A stretch of 64,000 bases of DNA from Adiantum capillus-veneris (taxonomy: Eukaryota > Streptophyta > Polypodiopsida > Polypodiales > Pteridaceae), in contig CM043971.1 of assembly GCA_014529385.2 (NCBI GenBank), forward strand, positions 94,093,840-94,157,839, written 5' to 3'. The position numbers and the translations under genes were made by a program. Positions 23,061 through 34,517 of the stretch are shown here, piece after piece. Under the pieces are notes generated by a model, which was not told the origin of the DNA, ran no database searches, and saw nothing but the letters and a program-made list of their open reading frames with translations. The stretch's first letter is position 1, and each line of letters starts with the position of its first letter.

Positions 23061-23307
23061 CCGAAGTTACCCCTCTTTTTGTATTGCACACCCTTATCTT
23101 TGTAATGTTTTGACTTTGCAATGACAATATGATCAACAGTTGTGTCTACTGTGTCTATTATCTTTGTAATGAGATGACTTTGCAATTTCAAGTTCTGTTT
23201 ACCCATAAGATATTCAAATGACTTTGCAATTTAGGTTTTTCAAATGTCCAATGTAATTGAGCCTTTTGGTGCAGTTAATGAATTGCTTTCAGTTAATTTA
23301 TGTATTT

Positions 23308-23474
23308 TAAGTATCCTAGGGGTAGAGAAGCCTACAAGGTGCAAAAAAAAGGGTGGCCACAAGGGTGCGCAAATGGCCCATCCACCAGTTTTGGATGGCC
23401 CATTTGCGCGCCCTTGTGGCCACCCTTTTTTTGTCACCTGGTAGGCTTCTCTACCCCCGAGGATACTTAAAAAA
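23308..23474. repeat. Foldback hairpin 1
   Basis: Arms of about 80 bp, starting TTAAGTATCCTAG and ending in its complement, flank a short loop near 23384-23392 with few mismatches. The arm core contains GGGTGGCCACAAGGG. Weaker complementarity extends further outwards. Confidence 0.85.
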
Positions 23475-23514
23475 CACAAGTTTACTAAAATCAATTGGTT
23501 TTGAATCACCACTT

Positions 23515-23805
23515 GGTTGGAGCCTTGTGGCCACCCTTTTTTTGGCAATTTCAAGCTTTGACTTTCCCATAGGATATAAAAAAAGTTAACATATTGTGAA
23601 ACCAAGTGTCTATGCAACATTGATTTAGATTTTTCAAATGTCCAATGTAATTGGGCCTTTTGGTGCAGGGGTGTACTAGGTAGAGCTAAAGCAGGTGATA
23701 GTGTGCTGGAAAACTTAAATTCAGAGTTGATTTCACCTTTTCTAGTGTCCTTGACTGCAAACATATGCTCTAATTGCCAAAAAAAAGGGTGGCCACAAAG
23801 CTCCA
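23515..23805. repeat. Short inverted pair with the same core
   Basis: GGAGCCTTGTGGCCACCC at 23518 and its near complement ending at about 23805 form 30-bp arms around 230 bp of unique sequence. They share the GGTGGCCACA core of the flanking hairpins. Confidence 0.7.
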
Positions 23806-23806
23806 T

Positions 23807-24064
23807 CTAAATAAATGATGCAAAACCTTTTTTTTTTAGTTAATTTAGTTTTTAAAGTATCCTAGGGGGTAGATAAGCCTACCAGGTGCCAAAAAAAGGG
23901 TGGCTACAAGGGCGTGCAAATGGGCCATCCAAAACTGCTGGATGGGCCATTTGCGCGCCCTTGTGGCCACCCCTTTTTTGGCACTGGGTAGGCTTATCTA
24001 CCCCCTAGGATACTTAAAAAACATAAATTAACTCAAAAAAACTGGTTTTGCATCATTTATTTAG
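23807..24064. repeat. Foldback hairpin 2 (MITE-like)
   Basis: Arms of about 125 bp run from CTAAATAAATGATGCAAAAC to its complement, with a loop of only a few bases near 23933. It shares the internal core of hairpin 1. No clear target duplication was found. Confidence 0.85.
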
Positions 24065-24371
24065 AGAAACCACTTCTTCTCACTCAAATGTGTTTTATAC
24101 TTTCCCCCAGTATCATGTGCATCCAACTTCCGCTGTGTTGTTATTTCAAGCAAAAAAGACACAGCTTATTGAAACATATCACCAATTCCAACAATTTTCA
24201 AGATTGACAAATCACATTTAGAAGACTTTACAAGATAGAGAGACAGTTCCAACTTTTTTTTATTACTTCCAAAAAGGTGAGTTTACATCATGTATCTGAG
24301 GAGTTCATAATTTTCTTGACCATTTCCTGGCGCCTATCTTGCGTGTAAGGCAACTCCCCAGTCAAGAGGGA
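24065..24371. other. Anonymous AT-rich spacer
   Basis: No gene or repeat was recognised. Confidence 0.3.
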
Positions 24372-25842
24372 CTACGCTATGGCCTTTGGGTCAGTTGAGC
24401 AAATGGAATCATGTATCCCTATCTGGGAAAGCACTTTACGACGAAAGCCAATGCCAAACGCTGTGCATACAAGGGATCTACGCACTAGGAACACAAGATG
24501 TGCAGTTTGAGCAAGGGTGCTCAAACACAAAAACTTGCTCAAAGCTTTTAACGACCAAGTCATAAAATGGGCTTGGGGAGTAAGTTCATTATGGATAATG
24601 GCCACATCGCCAGGGGGGAGTTGTCCTAGGTAATGCGCAAGGGAAGCTTGAGGTCCTAAGCCCGTCCGCTTGCCACCCGTCCTTGCAGCAAAATCATCAA
24701 CCTCCACGATGTCCTGTCATTAACCAATGAAGGTTGAGAAAAAAGACAATGAAGGATAAAATAATAACGTGAAAATTAGGATAGAGTTTACCTCCTGTTC
24801 CTTGTCGTCCTCCTCCATGTTGCCCTTTGCATCCAAGTCAAAATTCCCATGCACCATAGCTACGAGCTCTGGATCATCAGATGGGAGGTTGCATAATGGC
24901 ATAGGCATCCTAGTGGCCTCAACCTTCGCTTGCGTGGCTTAGAATTCTTCTTCAGCCACGTGCAACTGCTCTGCTGCCAGGACCTCTGCACATACAACTG
25001 CAATAGAGTCAGCAACAGAGTCCCCAACTGGCAAGAGCTTGCTTTCTAGGGCATCTGGCGTATTGTTCAAGGGACATTTGGTGCTATTGCGTAGCATGCT
25101 CAAGCATTCATCCATGCGCAGGCCAAATTCTTTCTCCAAATCATGCATAAACACATATTCCTCCCCATCCACTACCACTGAGGAGAAGCGCCACATCCGT
25201 CAATGGTAGTGGCACTAGAGTGTCACTAGGGCCAGCCACAACTATGGATTTCTCAACCACTTCCTCAAGCCCCCTGGGGTACTCGAGCAGAAGTGTCTTT
25301 CCTTCCGCTGCAAGGTTCATGGGGATAACCTCCTGCTCCTTGGTGTCCTTGATAAAGGACCCAACCTAAAGGTGTGGTAAGCGGAGCTCCTCCAAATCAG
25401 GTTCCACGCTCACCAAGAAGATAAATGTTACAAGCCGAGAAAGGTACTCCACCCCCAACTTGCGCTTCTTGAGCGCTGACACCCGTGGGGCTTGCTCGTC
25501 CAAGAAATGGCCTGCGTCGGTGGCAATTTCTTGGAATCGTCGCAACCACTTGGAGAATGGGTGATCACCTTTGTGTATATAGCACAAAAGATTGCAAGGC
25601 ACCTAGATCCCTGCATGTGGGGAGATAGATACATAATATTTTATAATGTGCTCCTCCATAAACGCAAAAATCTCGGCAAATGCATCCATGTGAAGGGCAA
25701 TTGTGGCGTCAAGGTCAGGGAGACGAGTAAAAAAGATGTGGAGGTCCAACTTCCCTTTGTATTTGGTGTCCTCAAGGAAGAGGATGAAGCGCGACAAAGG
25801 GGTGGATGTGGGTGCAGATGCAGAGGCTGTGGAAGCGTCCAT
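24372..25842 (-). pseudogene. Decayed gene of unknown function with an intron
   Basis: The minus-strand reading starts MDASTASASAPTSTPLSRFI at 25842 and continues through DAFAEIFAFMEEHIIKYY, HPFSKWLRRFQEIATDAGHF and PDLEELRLPHL. TAG at 25603 and 25366 and TAA at 24939 interrupt it. A frame change between 25250 and 25196 leads to VVVDGEEYVFMHDLEKEFG and MDECLSMLRN. At 24791 a GTAAAC donor and at 24714 a CAG acceptor define a 78-bp intron that keeps frame (KEQE to DIVEVDDFAARTGG). I do not recognise the family. The consistent codon-level sense and the intron suggest a real ancestral gene, perhaps element-borne. It cannot be made as one protein now. Confidence 0.5.
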
Positions 25843-25899
25843 GTCTAGCCTGGGGTGTAGATAGAGAGTGGAGGAGCTCAAGAGTTGCAAAAGTGAAAA

Positions 25900-26274
25900 T
25901 AGTGAATGAGTTATGCGGTCCCCCCTTTTATAATGGTCCCTTTTTTAAATACATTAAAAAAAAGTCACTTTCACCAAAAAAAGATCTCTCATCTCAATGC
26001 GAAGAATTATATTCAAAGACATGATTTGCCGAAGCAAATCATGTTGATTACATCGGGGATCGTTTTCAAAATTGCAAGAGTTACAAAGTTATAAGAGCGA
26101 TAGCATAGTTCCATCCATCCCCCAATCCTCCTCGACCTTCAATTTGTCTTCCATTCTCTTCCCAATCTGCCGACATTCATTATAATAAGCATCCAATGAT
26201 TGACAAATTATGATGTATTGAAAATGTGGTGGAAGGATTCTCACCTTGTAAACTTGTAAACAAAATTGTGCTTG
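25900..26274. other. Anonymous spacer
   Basis: It is AT-rich and holds no recognised feature. It would be the region upstream of the 24372-25842 gene and downstream of the next minus-strand gene. Confidence 0.3.
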
Positions 26275-27429
26275 TTAAAGGGCCTCAAAACCCATAATAA
26301 CCAAATGTTCTCGCACATTACTGAGAGTCCAATGCTTGTTCACTTGGACTGCCTCCAAAGCATCATTGGGCATCTTCACTGCAATGTCAGAGCTTGCAAT
26401 AGCGCCGTCTACACTTTGTAAGGGAGTCCACACTCCAAGCTTGCACATCCAACGATCATAGTGAAATCGTATGTACAAGGAGGTGCAGGATTTCAAATAG
26501 CGCATTCCAATACCTGAAGCTCCAACCTTACAATGGTAGGGGTCCCCATTGCGCATGCCCTCCACAAAACCCCAGTCCTCTTCTAAAAGCCTTCCTAATT
26601 CCTCATAATGCACATCTTTACATACCAGCATTGTGGTAGTCTCCATAAATCCAAACTCTTTAAAAATGTGCACAAAACAATGAATAGGCAAACACCAACT
26701 CAAGCCCACAGACTTAGAAGCTTTAGAGTATTTCAAAGAGTTTTGGACATCTATTATCATCTTTTGCTTGAAAGATGCTACCGACCACAAATCTGGCATT
26801 GGCCACTCCATACTTAATAAGGAAGTTACTTTGATGGGTTCAAGCGTTCCAAACGCTTGTGTAGAAGTAGGCACAATATAGGAGTGAGAATAGAAGAAAA
26901 TCTTTCTTTGAACCAGTTTGGTTGGGCAAAGATGTGCAAACATTGTTGCTCCAATATCCGCATGTATAGCATTGAATGTGCCGGAGAGACTATGTAGTGG
27001 CTGCTCCTCCACCAACGTGGATGGAAATATGACTATAAATACATGGAAAATCTTAAGTATGAATCCATAATAACATTGCACTGTGATTTCACACTTAACT
27101 TTGTATTCTCAAAACATATACTTACAATGTGTTGGAAATCGAGGTGGTTGTTGCAATTGCATGGTTGACATTGAGAAAACATGTTGCACAATGGCTACGG
27201 TCCCCTTGTCTTTGCGGTTCTTGAATCCAAGGAGCTTTCCTTTCCAATGAAGATCCAATTTTGCACGATTTCGCACACAATGAGGGCCAATAGTAGATGG
27301 TTGCATGTATACCCAAGCACCTTTGGTGAACTCTTGTGGCACCCACTCATCATCTATACCTCTAGTGTTGTGGCATGCAAGTGTTGTGACCTCATCCTTT
27401 GGCCACCTTTGCGAAGTAGAGTTGGCCAT
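26275..27429 (-). pseudogene. Unknown ~385-codon minus-strand gene with one stop
   Basis: ATG 27429 starts MANSTSQRWPKDEVTTLACH. The same frame runs to TAG/TAA at 26275 with a single TGA at 27109-27111. Either an Arg CGA became TGA (reading KYMF-stop-EYKVKCEITVQCYY), or a very short 45-bp GTAAGT...CAG intron was present; the first is more likely because such a short intron is unusual. Segments include GAWVYMQPSTIGPHCVRNRA and GMRYLKSCTSLYIRFHYDRW. I recognise no domain. Its length and single break suggest recent decay. It may belong to the same element as the neighbouring minus-strand gene. Confidence 0.5.
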
Positions 27430-27504
27430 GGTTGAGCAAAGAAAATTAGGAGAAGGAGCAGGACCTTGCTTGTTGCTACAATGTAGGTGGGATAAAGTGA
27501 TAGG

Positions 27505-27630
27505 AGAAGGTGGTTAACCCTTGCTTGGTGTGGCAATGGGAGGAGAAGGGGGATAACCCTTGCTTGGTGTGGCAATGGAAGGAGAAAGTGGATAACCCTT
27601 GCTTGGTGTGACAATGGAAGGTGGTAGGAG
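27505..27630. repeat. 39-bp minisatellite
   Basis: Three units beginning TAACCCTTGCTTGGTGTG start at 27515, 27554 and 27593, an exact 39-bp period with few substitutions. Confidence 0.9.
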
Positions 27631-28093
27631 AGGAGAGAGGAGCTTCCTTGTTGCAGCAATAGAGAGTGTAGAAAGAGAGAGAGTGTTGGAGGAGAGGATG
27701 AGTGTGATGGTTGCAACCAAGGAGGGGTTGGAAAAGGGGTTCTAGAGAGAGAAAATCACTTTTTGCCTAAGAACTACTTTTGGGGGAGCTTTGGATAGTA
27801 AAAAAATATTTTTCCAAAAAAATTTAAAAAAATTTGATTTAGGGTTTTTGGGTGCACGTTTTGACTTTTTGAGATCAAAAGATGCTTTTTTTTACCATAA
27901 AATAGATTTAGGGGGGTTTAAAGAAGATAAAATTTGAGTTTTGAAAATTTTGAAAAATTTCAAAATTTTGAGATTTTTTCAGAACCGGATAAAAAAGGAG
28001 GGAAGTTGGAGGTTCCATATGCTGCCCCCCCCCCCCCCCCCACCTTCTCACTAGTTAAGAGCCCATTTAAGAAGTGTAAGACTACTTTGTCCC
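27631..28093. other. Anonymous AT-rich sequence
   Basis: No gene was recognised. It contains A/T homopolymer runs and a C run of about 15 at 28026-28040. Confidence 0.3.
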
Positions 28094-29788
28094 CATGATC
28101 CGACCAACGACAATGAATTGGCGCGCCCAACCATAGTGTTTTAGACGTCTTATTGGTTCCCTGTCATATGGATGTGCATTGAACTTTGACCTACGGGTCC
28201 AAACACCAATAACTTGAACTCCAACACAAGGGTAGAAATTAATTATAGGGAGTAGTGCTTGCCCCTCTCTGCCACTCAGAAGCCTCTCTCTGACTGAAGC
28301 CAGTGGTGACACCTGTCATTTGACTAGAAATCTGACATCGAGGCCACTGTGGCCACCGCCACCAGTGCCATGACGATCTCCTCTGTCAAAACTTTATTAC
28401 CATAATCTCTGTACAGCTTGCCTTTATCCTTGTCTATCTGTGAGTTCATGCCTTTTCCTTTGGCTTCAAACTCTCGAGCCAAACAAAGCGTCGAGTCACA
28501 TTCATGACAATTGTGATAGTACCTCGTGGGTACCAAGGCAGCTAACTGAGTACTGGTACGGACATTCTTGTCCAACTAAACTTTTCCTGTTGTCCTCTAG
28601 CAAAGAACTCCTCCACTTGCTTTTGACTTCACAAACTCGAGCCAAATAATTTTTTGGGTTCCTTGAGAACTGTGCCGGTGCATAGGCTGCTAAATGGATG
28701 GTTGACAATCCATTATCCATAGCTTTTGATTGGTTTTGGTCGGTGTTGTCGAGGGTGCTCAAGAAAGGGAGGGACATATTGAAGTTGCAAGATCTGGTGA
28801 TCGGGTACCTTCTCGCACTCCAAAAAATGGCCGTACAAACCAAGCCGCAAATGCTCCAAGCCGATTCAATTGCACCGCAAAGGGACCTCCACACGCAATG
28901 GGCTCCACACAATCTGCTATCCGTCTGTGAAATCCGAAACTCTGTCGCCGATAGCCGCTTTGCTCGTTTGCCTTGTGGTAGGCCTCGAACAAATACAAAG
29001 CTCCACAATAAACTGTGCATAGCAAGGGCTAAGAGTTCCGTCCAAGCCGATGTCAATCCACTCCACGACTTATGCCAAACTGCTCCACAATCCACCTTTT
29101 CAACTCCAATTTCTCGCCTCTTCATCTCCCAAGCCGCACCAAGTGTCTCCTCCGATGCCCCTCTCTTGGGCTCGCGATCAATTGCCAAGCCATTGGACAC
29201 AACGTTTTGAAACGCTTTAGTGGGAGAAGGGACGCTTTAGTGGGAGAAGGGGAGTACTTTGGCATTAGCAGCATTTTGAAATGATCAAAGGCTTACTGGG
29301 AAAATCGTCTCCAAGGCCGGGAAGACACCTCTTGCCAAGCTAGGCCACTGGCCTAACGTTTCAAAATGATGGGCGCAGTGCCGTTAGAACCGGCAGGCAG
29401 AGGAGGCTACGAGGTGGAGTCACACATGCTACCTCTACAGCGCGTTTCAAAACGCAGATGGGAGGGGGCAAGGCGCCATCGATAGGGCTCTAGGTGACGA
29501 GCCCGCTCGCGTCTCAAAATGATGCACAATACTGGCAGGCAGCGTTCTAAAATGCACATAGGAGCAGTAGGTCTTCGCAGCAGACAGCAGGGCAGAATTG
29601 ACACACAGGGGAAGGGACTCCTGAGGGCAACATCTTAAAACGCAGGCAACATCGATGGGCAGCAACAGAGGGTGGGAAGTGAATGGTGCCGGTGATGAGG
29701 GAGGAGACTTCTCGAGCTTCTCCGCTTTCTCTTCTCTTGCAAGCTGCTCCTCCACGCCGAGGCTCTTGAATCACCGAGCTACACCAAG

Positions 29789-29802
29789 TGGCTCTGATAC
29801 CA
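29789..29802 (-). other. Primer-binding site, initiator Met tRNA
   Basis: The minus strand reads TGGTATCAGAGCCA directly after the LTR end, a perfect initiator-Met site. The equivalent at 32118-32131 has one change (TGCTATCAGAGCCA). Confidence 0.9.
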
Positions 29803-29848
29803 TGTCAAAGTCGACAATGCGGAAGCGTAGAGACCAAGGGGAGTGAGC

Positions 29849-29893
<45 letters not shown>

Positions 29894-30176
29894 TCCTGAA
29901 CCAATCAACCTTGGCAATCAATAACTAAATGTGTATACAATGGAGGCAATCAATAATTGAATGTGTATACAATGGAGTCAAGGGGTTGCTTATATATCAA
30001 CCTTGGCAATCAATAACTGAATGTGTATACAATGGAGGCAAGGGGTTGCTTATATATCAACCTTAGTAAATTGCCCTACCCAAGACTTTGACAAATAAGT
30101 AAAATAAATACCTAAAAGCCAAACTAAATAATAGGATCACATTGGGCAGTTCATTTGAGATGCCAAAACTTTAACA
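29803..30176 (-). repeat. LTR, inner copy
   Basis: 374 bp, with TG and CA ends on both strands. It holds a GA run (29855-29891) and a duplicated phrase around TTGGCAATCAATAACT that lengthens it relative to the other copy. Confidence 0.8.
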
Positions 30177-32131
30177 CGCTCTCTGCAACTCATAGTGGAC
30201 ATCAATAGTGAGACCAAGGCGATGAAGATGCTACCATGGACACCCCAGAAGTGGCCATCAACTGGATACACCTCGGTGTTGCTCTCCTCAACTTTGTACC
30301 TGAAAGTAATGCCATCTTGAGCATCGGTTGCCTTTGTAGAAACTTTGAATTGTAAACCATACTACGTCCAATAATCCCCATTTGTGAACTGTGGAAAAAT
30401 CACGTCCAAAATATAAAACTCGAAGATAACGAACTGTGGAACACATCCTATCCATGATCCGACAAAAAAAAATGAATTGGCGGGCCCAACCATAGTGTTT
30501 TAGACGTCTTATTGGTTCCCTGCCATATGCATGTGCATTGAACTCTGACCTACGGGTCCAAACACCAATAACTTGAACTCCAACACAAGGGTAGAAATTA
30601 ATTATAGGGAGTAGTGCTTGCCCCTCTCTGCCACTCAGAAGCCTCTCTCTGACTGAAGCTAGTGGTGACACCTGTCATTTGACTAGAAATCTGACGTCGA
30701 GGCCATTGTGGCCACCGCCACCAGTGCCATGACGATCTCCACTGTCAAATCTTTATTACCGTAATCTCTGTCCATCTTGCCTTTATCCTTGTCTATCTGT
30801 GAGTTCATGCCTTTTCCTTTGGCTTCAAACTCTCGAGCCAAACAAAGCGTCGAGTCACATTCATGACAATTGTGATAGTACCTCATGGGTACCAAGGCAG
30901 CTAACTGAGTACTGGTACTGACATCCTTGTCCAACTAACCTTTGCCATTGTCCTCTAGCGAACTCCTCCACTTGCTTTTGACTTCACAAACTCGAGCCAA
31001 ACAATTTTTTGGGTTCCTTGACAACTGTGCCAGTGCTTAGGCCGCTAAATGGATGGTTGACAATCCATTATCCATAGCTTTTGATTGGTTTTAGTCGGTG
31101 TCGTCGGGGGTGCTCAAGCAAGGGAGGAACATATTGAAGTTGAAATATCTGGTAATCGGGTACCTTCTCGCACTCCAAAAAATGGCCGTACAAACCAAGC
31201 CACAAATGCTCCAAGCCGATTCAATTCCACCGCAAAGGGACCTCCACACGCAATGGGCTCCGCACAATCTGCTATCCGTCTCTGAAATCCAAAACTCTGT
31301 TGGCGATAGCCGCTTTGCTCGTCTGCCCTGTGGTAGGCCTCGAAAAATACAAAGCTCCACAATAAACTGTGCATAGCAAGGGCTAAGAGTTCCGTCCAAG
31401 CCGATGTCAATCCGCTCCACGACTTATGCCAAACTGCTCCACAATCCACCTTTGCAACTCCAATTTCCCGCCTCTTTATCTCCCAAGCCGCACCAAGTGT
31501 CTCCTCCGATGCCCCTCTCTTGGGCTCGCAATCAATTGCCAAGCCGCTGGACACAACGTTTTGAAACGCTTTAGTGGGAGAAGGGGAGTACTTTGGCGTT
31601 AGCAGCGTTTTGAAATGCTCAAAGTCTTACTAGGAAATCGTCTCCAAGGCTAGGAAAACACCTCTTTCCAAGCTAGGCCACTGGCCTAACATTTCAAAAC
31701 GATGGCCGCAGTGCCATTAGAACCGGCGAGCAGGGGAGGCTGCGAGGTGGAGTCACACATGCTACCTCTGCAGCGCGTTTCAAAACACAGACGGGAGGGG
31801 GCAAGGCGCCGTCGATAGGGCGCTAGGTGACGAGGCTGCTCGCGTCTCAAAATGTTGCACAATATTGGCAGGTAGCGTTCTAAAATGCACACATGAGCAA
31901 CAGGCCTTCGTAGCAGCAGGGGAGAATTGACACACAGGGGGAGGGACTCTTGAGGCCAGCATTTTAAAACGCAGGCAACATCGATGGGCAGCAACAGAGG
32001 GTGGGAAGTGAACGGTGTCGGTGATGAGGGAGGAGACTTCTCGAGCTTCTCTGTTTTCTCTTCTCTTGCAAGCTTCTCCTCCACGCCAAGGCTCTTGAAT
32101 CACCAAGCTACACCAAGTGGCTCTGATAGCA

Positions 32132-32169
32132 TGTCAAAGTCGACAATGCGAAAGCGTAGAGACCAAGGG

Positions 32170-32266
<97 letters not shown>

Positions 32267-32457
32267 TCCTGAACCAATCAACCTTGGCAATCAATAATTG
32301 AATGTGTATACAATGGAGGCAAGGGGTTGCTTATATAGCAATCTCAGTAAATTGCCCTACCCAAGACTTTGACAAATAAGTAAAATAAATACCTAAAAAC
32401 CAAACTAAATAATGGGATCACATTGGGCAGTTCACTTGAGATGGAAAAACTTTAACA
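32132..32457 (-). repeat. LTR, outer copy
   Basis: 326 bp and homologous to 29803-30176. It contains a TG run (32173-32227) followed by a GA run (32228-32264) where the other copy has only GA. Confidence 0.8.
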
Positions 32458-32458
32458 C

Positions 32459-33720
32459 CTTATGGTCGGCATCATGGAATTCAAGATACAAGGAATGCAA
32501 TTGAGACATACTTTCACTGGCCCACAATAAAGAAAGACATACAAGACTATGTGTCTCAATGTCTAATGCACCAAAAGATTATGACCAAGGGGAGTAGCCT
32601 GGCTTGCTATAGTCACTCCCTATTCCTTATTCTCCAAGGGAAAGTATAGCCATGAATTTCATCTTTGGGCTTCCAAAGTCGATCCATGGGAATACTATAA
32701 TTTGGAGGATGATTGACAATTTTGGTAAACAAGCCCACTCCATACCTTTCAAAGAGACCATAAAGCACATTATATGGCAATCCTCTTCATCTCCCAAATA
32801 TTTGAGTACCATGGTTTACCCACATCTATTGTTTTGGATAGAGATCCTAGAATGACCAGTAACTTTTGACAAGCTTTTGAAAAGGTTTATTCATGAGCTT
32901 GAATACAAAATTTCTCACCAACCTATCACCCTCAAAAAGGATGGCCAAAGTGAAATTGTAAATTGTTTTGTAAGCGATATACTAAAAAGCATGCATTACA
33001 AAAGTAGATCGACAAAACCAATGGGACCTCTTGTAGAATATGTGTACAATAATTGTGTTTCTATTTCTACAACTAAGACGCCTTTTGAAGTGATTGAAGG
33101 AAGATTAAAAATCTCACGAATTTTCACAATGCACGGGAAGATCTTTGTAGTTGATGAATATAGTTGTGACTTACGTGATGTTGTCTCTAAGATCAAACAA
33201 GCTATATTCATTGTCCAACAAAAGCAAAAGGTTACCGCAAAAGCATAGAAGAACTTTTTAGTCCAAGAACTTGACTAGTACTCCAAGTTTCCCAAAGCTC
33301 ACTTTAGGCATACTACACACAAAATTTGGCAAGGAGAGTTAACCAATCATCAAAAGTATCATGATAAGCTGGCATGAGGATACTATGGTCCATTTAACAT
33401 ACAAATTTCCATCAATGAAACAACCCAAAAGTTCAAATTTCGATCTCATTGGCCAATTCATAATGTGTTTCATGTTAGCTCATTCATCAAGTACATCCTC
33501 GACCATGGAGCCTATAGCAAAATATCCTCTTAAATTTGGATGAGTTAAAGAAACACTACAACCTAAAGATAAGGATCTATTAAATTATAAGACGTTACGT
33601 AAGTATCTAATTAATTTTAAGAATTCCCCTTTTGATGATGCTAAATGGATGCAAGAATCTCAATTGAAGAATAATATGGCCTTTGTAAATGCTTGCAATA
33701 CTTTGCATGTGATGCCTTAG
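32459..33720 (+). pseudogene. Ty3/Gypsy integrase relic
   Basis: The translation in order shows a zinc-binding-type segment (YFHWPTIKKDIQDYVSQCL), the integrase core start MNFIFGLPKSIHGNT and FGKQAHSIPF, the segment KDGQSEIVNC corresponding to the DGQTE motif, and a GPY-like tail YYGPFNIQI with HNVFHVSSFI. A decayed Trp-containing tail (FDDAKWMQESQL) ends it. Several stops and frame changes split it, and the first catalytic Asp appears as Asn (MNF). It is clearly dead and abuts the LTR array at 32457. Confidence 0.8.
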
Positions 33721-34517
33721 GGACAACCTTTCTATAATGATGAGAATACAAGAGCTAGAGAGGATGCATGGAGAGGGGGTTGCCAACTAGAAGGATTCAA
33801 GGGCTTGGGGAAAGGGCTTACCAGCTGAGAGGGGATCCTCTACTTAGGGTAGATGCTAAAAGAGAGAAGACCTTTGACAGAGTTAGGGTTACGGAGGGTG
33901 CGTCACTCCTCAACTACGAGTTGGTCACCGCGAGGGTTGAGGGAGAAGTCAAATGAAGGCGTTTAATCTCTTCAGAGATGATTTTGTTGGGTTCAAGACG
34001 GAGGTGATCTACAGTAAGGGAGTTTTCCATGAAGTGGTTGGAGTTGTTTTCCCTAGGGTTTCTGGCTCAACCTCACTCATGCCCGACGCATAACCTTGCA
34101 TTTTCCTCTAGGCTTCCACTCCCAGAGAGTGGCTGATAATGATTACCACTCCCAGAGGATAAATCACAATACAGGATACGTTGAAAGAGAAACTTGCAAA
34201 ACTTAATTAAAAAAATAGCTATGCTGCACATGAACTTGTCCGGCAACAGCGCAATTGTTGCAAAGTGTGAAATGCATGAACTCTTACAGAAATTTGACCA
34301 CCTGAGAGATACATGACAGGAACAAGTTATTTCGCAAGCTTTTGAGTGAGAAGCAAAGCATGATAGTGAAGGTGCATTGTCTGTCTATGCAACATCCTGA
34401 ACAAGCGCCAAAGCTCATAATGCACAAATCAACATTGCATAGCAAGCCTCAGAAATGGAAGATGACAAAGTGGGCATCGACATGCACGAAAACCTTACAC
34501 AATATATCATATTCTGA
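33721..34517. other. Anonymous sequence
   Basis: No gene was recognised. The first part continues the integrase-bearing element for an uncertain distance. Confidence 0.3.

Larger units (their letters stand above)
28094..32457 (-). mobile_element. LTR element arranged LTR-internal-LTR-internal
   Basis: Read on the minus strand: LTR (32457-32132), internal (32131-30177), LTR (30176-29803), then a second internal copy (29802-28094). The two internal copies start with the same sequence after the primer site and match over about 1.7 kb, offset by about 2.36 kb. The LTRs have TGTTAAAGT...ACTTTGACA termini. No gag-pol domains were recognised, so it is non-autonomous or decayed. The second internal copy stops at 28094 without its third LTR. 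Confidence 0.75.

Noticed and set aside
27081-27125. 45-bp intron in the 26275-27429 gene
   Set aside because: GTAAGT and CAG are present but the length is below usual plant introns and the frame reads through sensibly apart from one TGA.
28324-31554. Several 80-230 codon minus-strand frames in the LTR array
   Set aside because: They match between copies only because the DNA is duplicated; no gag or other domain, and stops differ.
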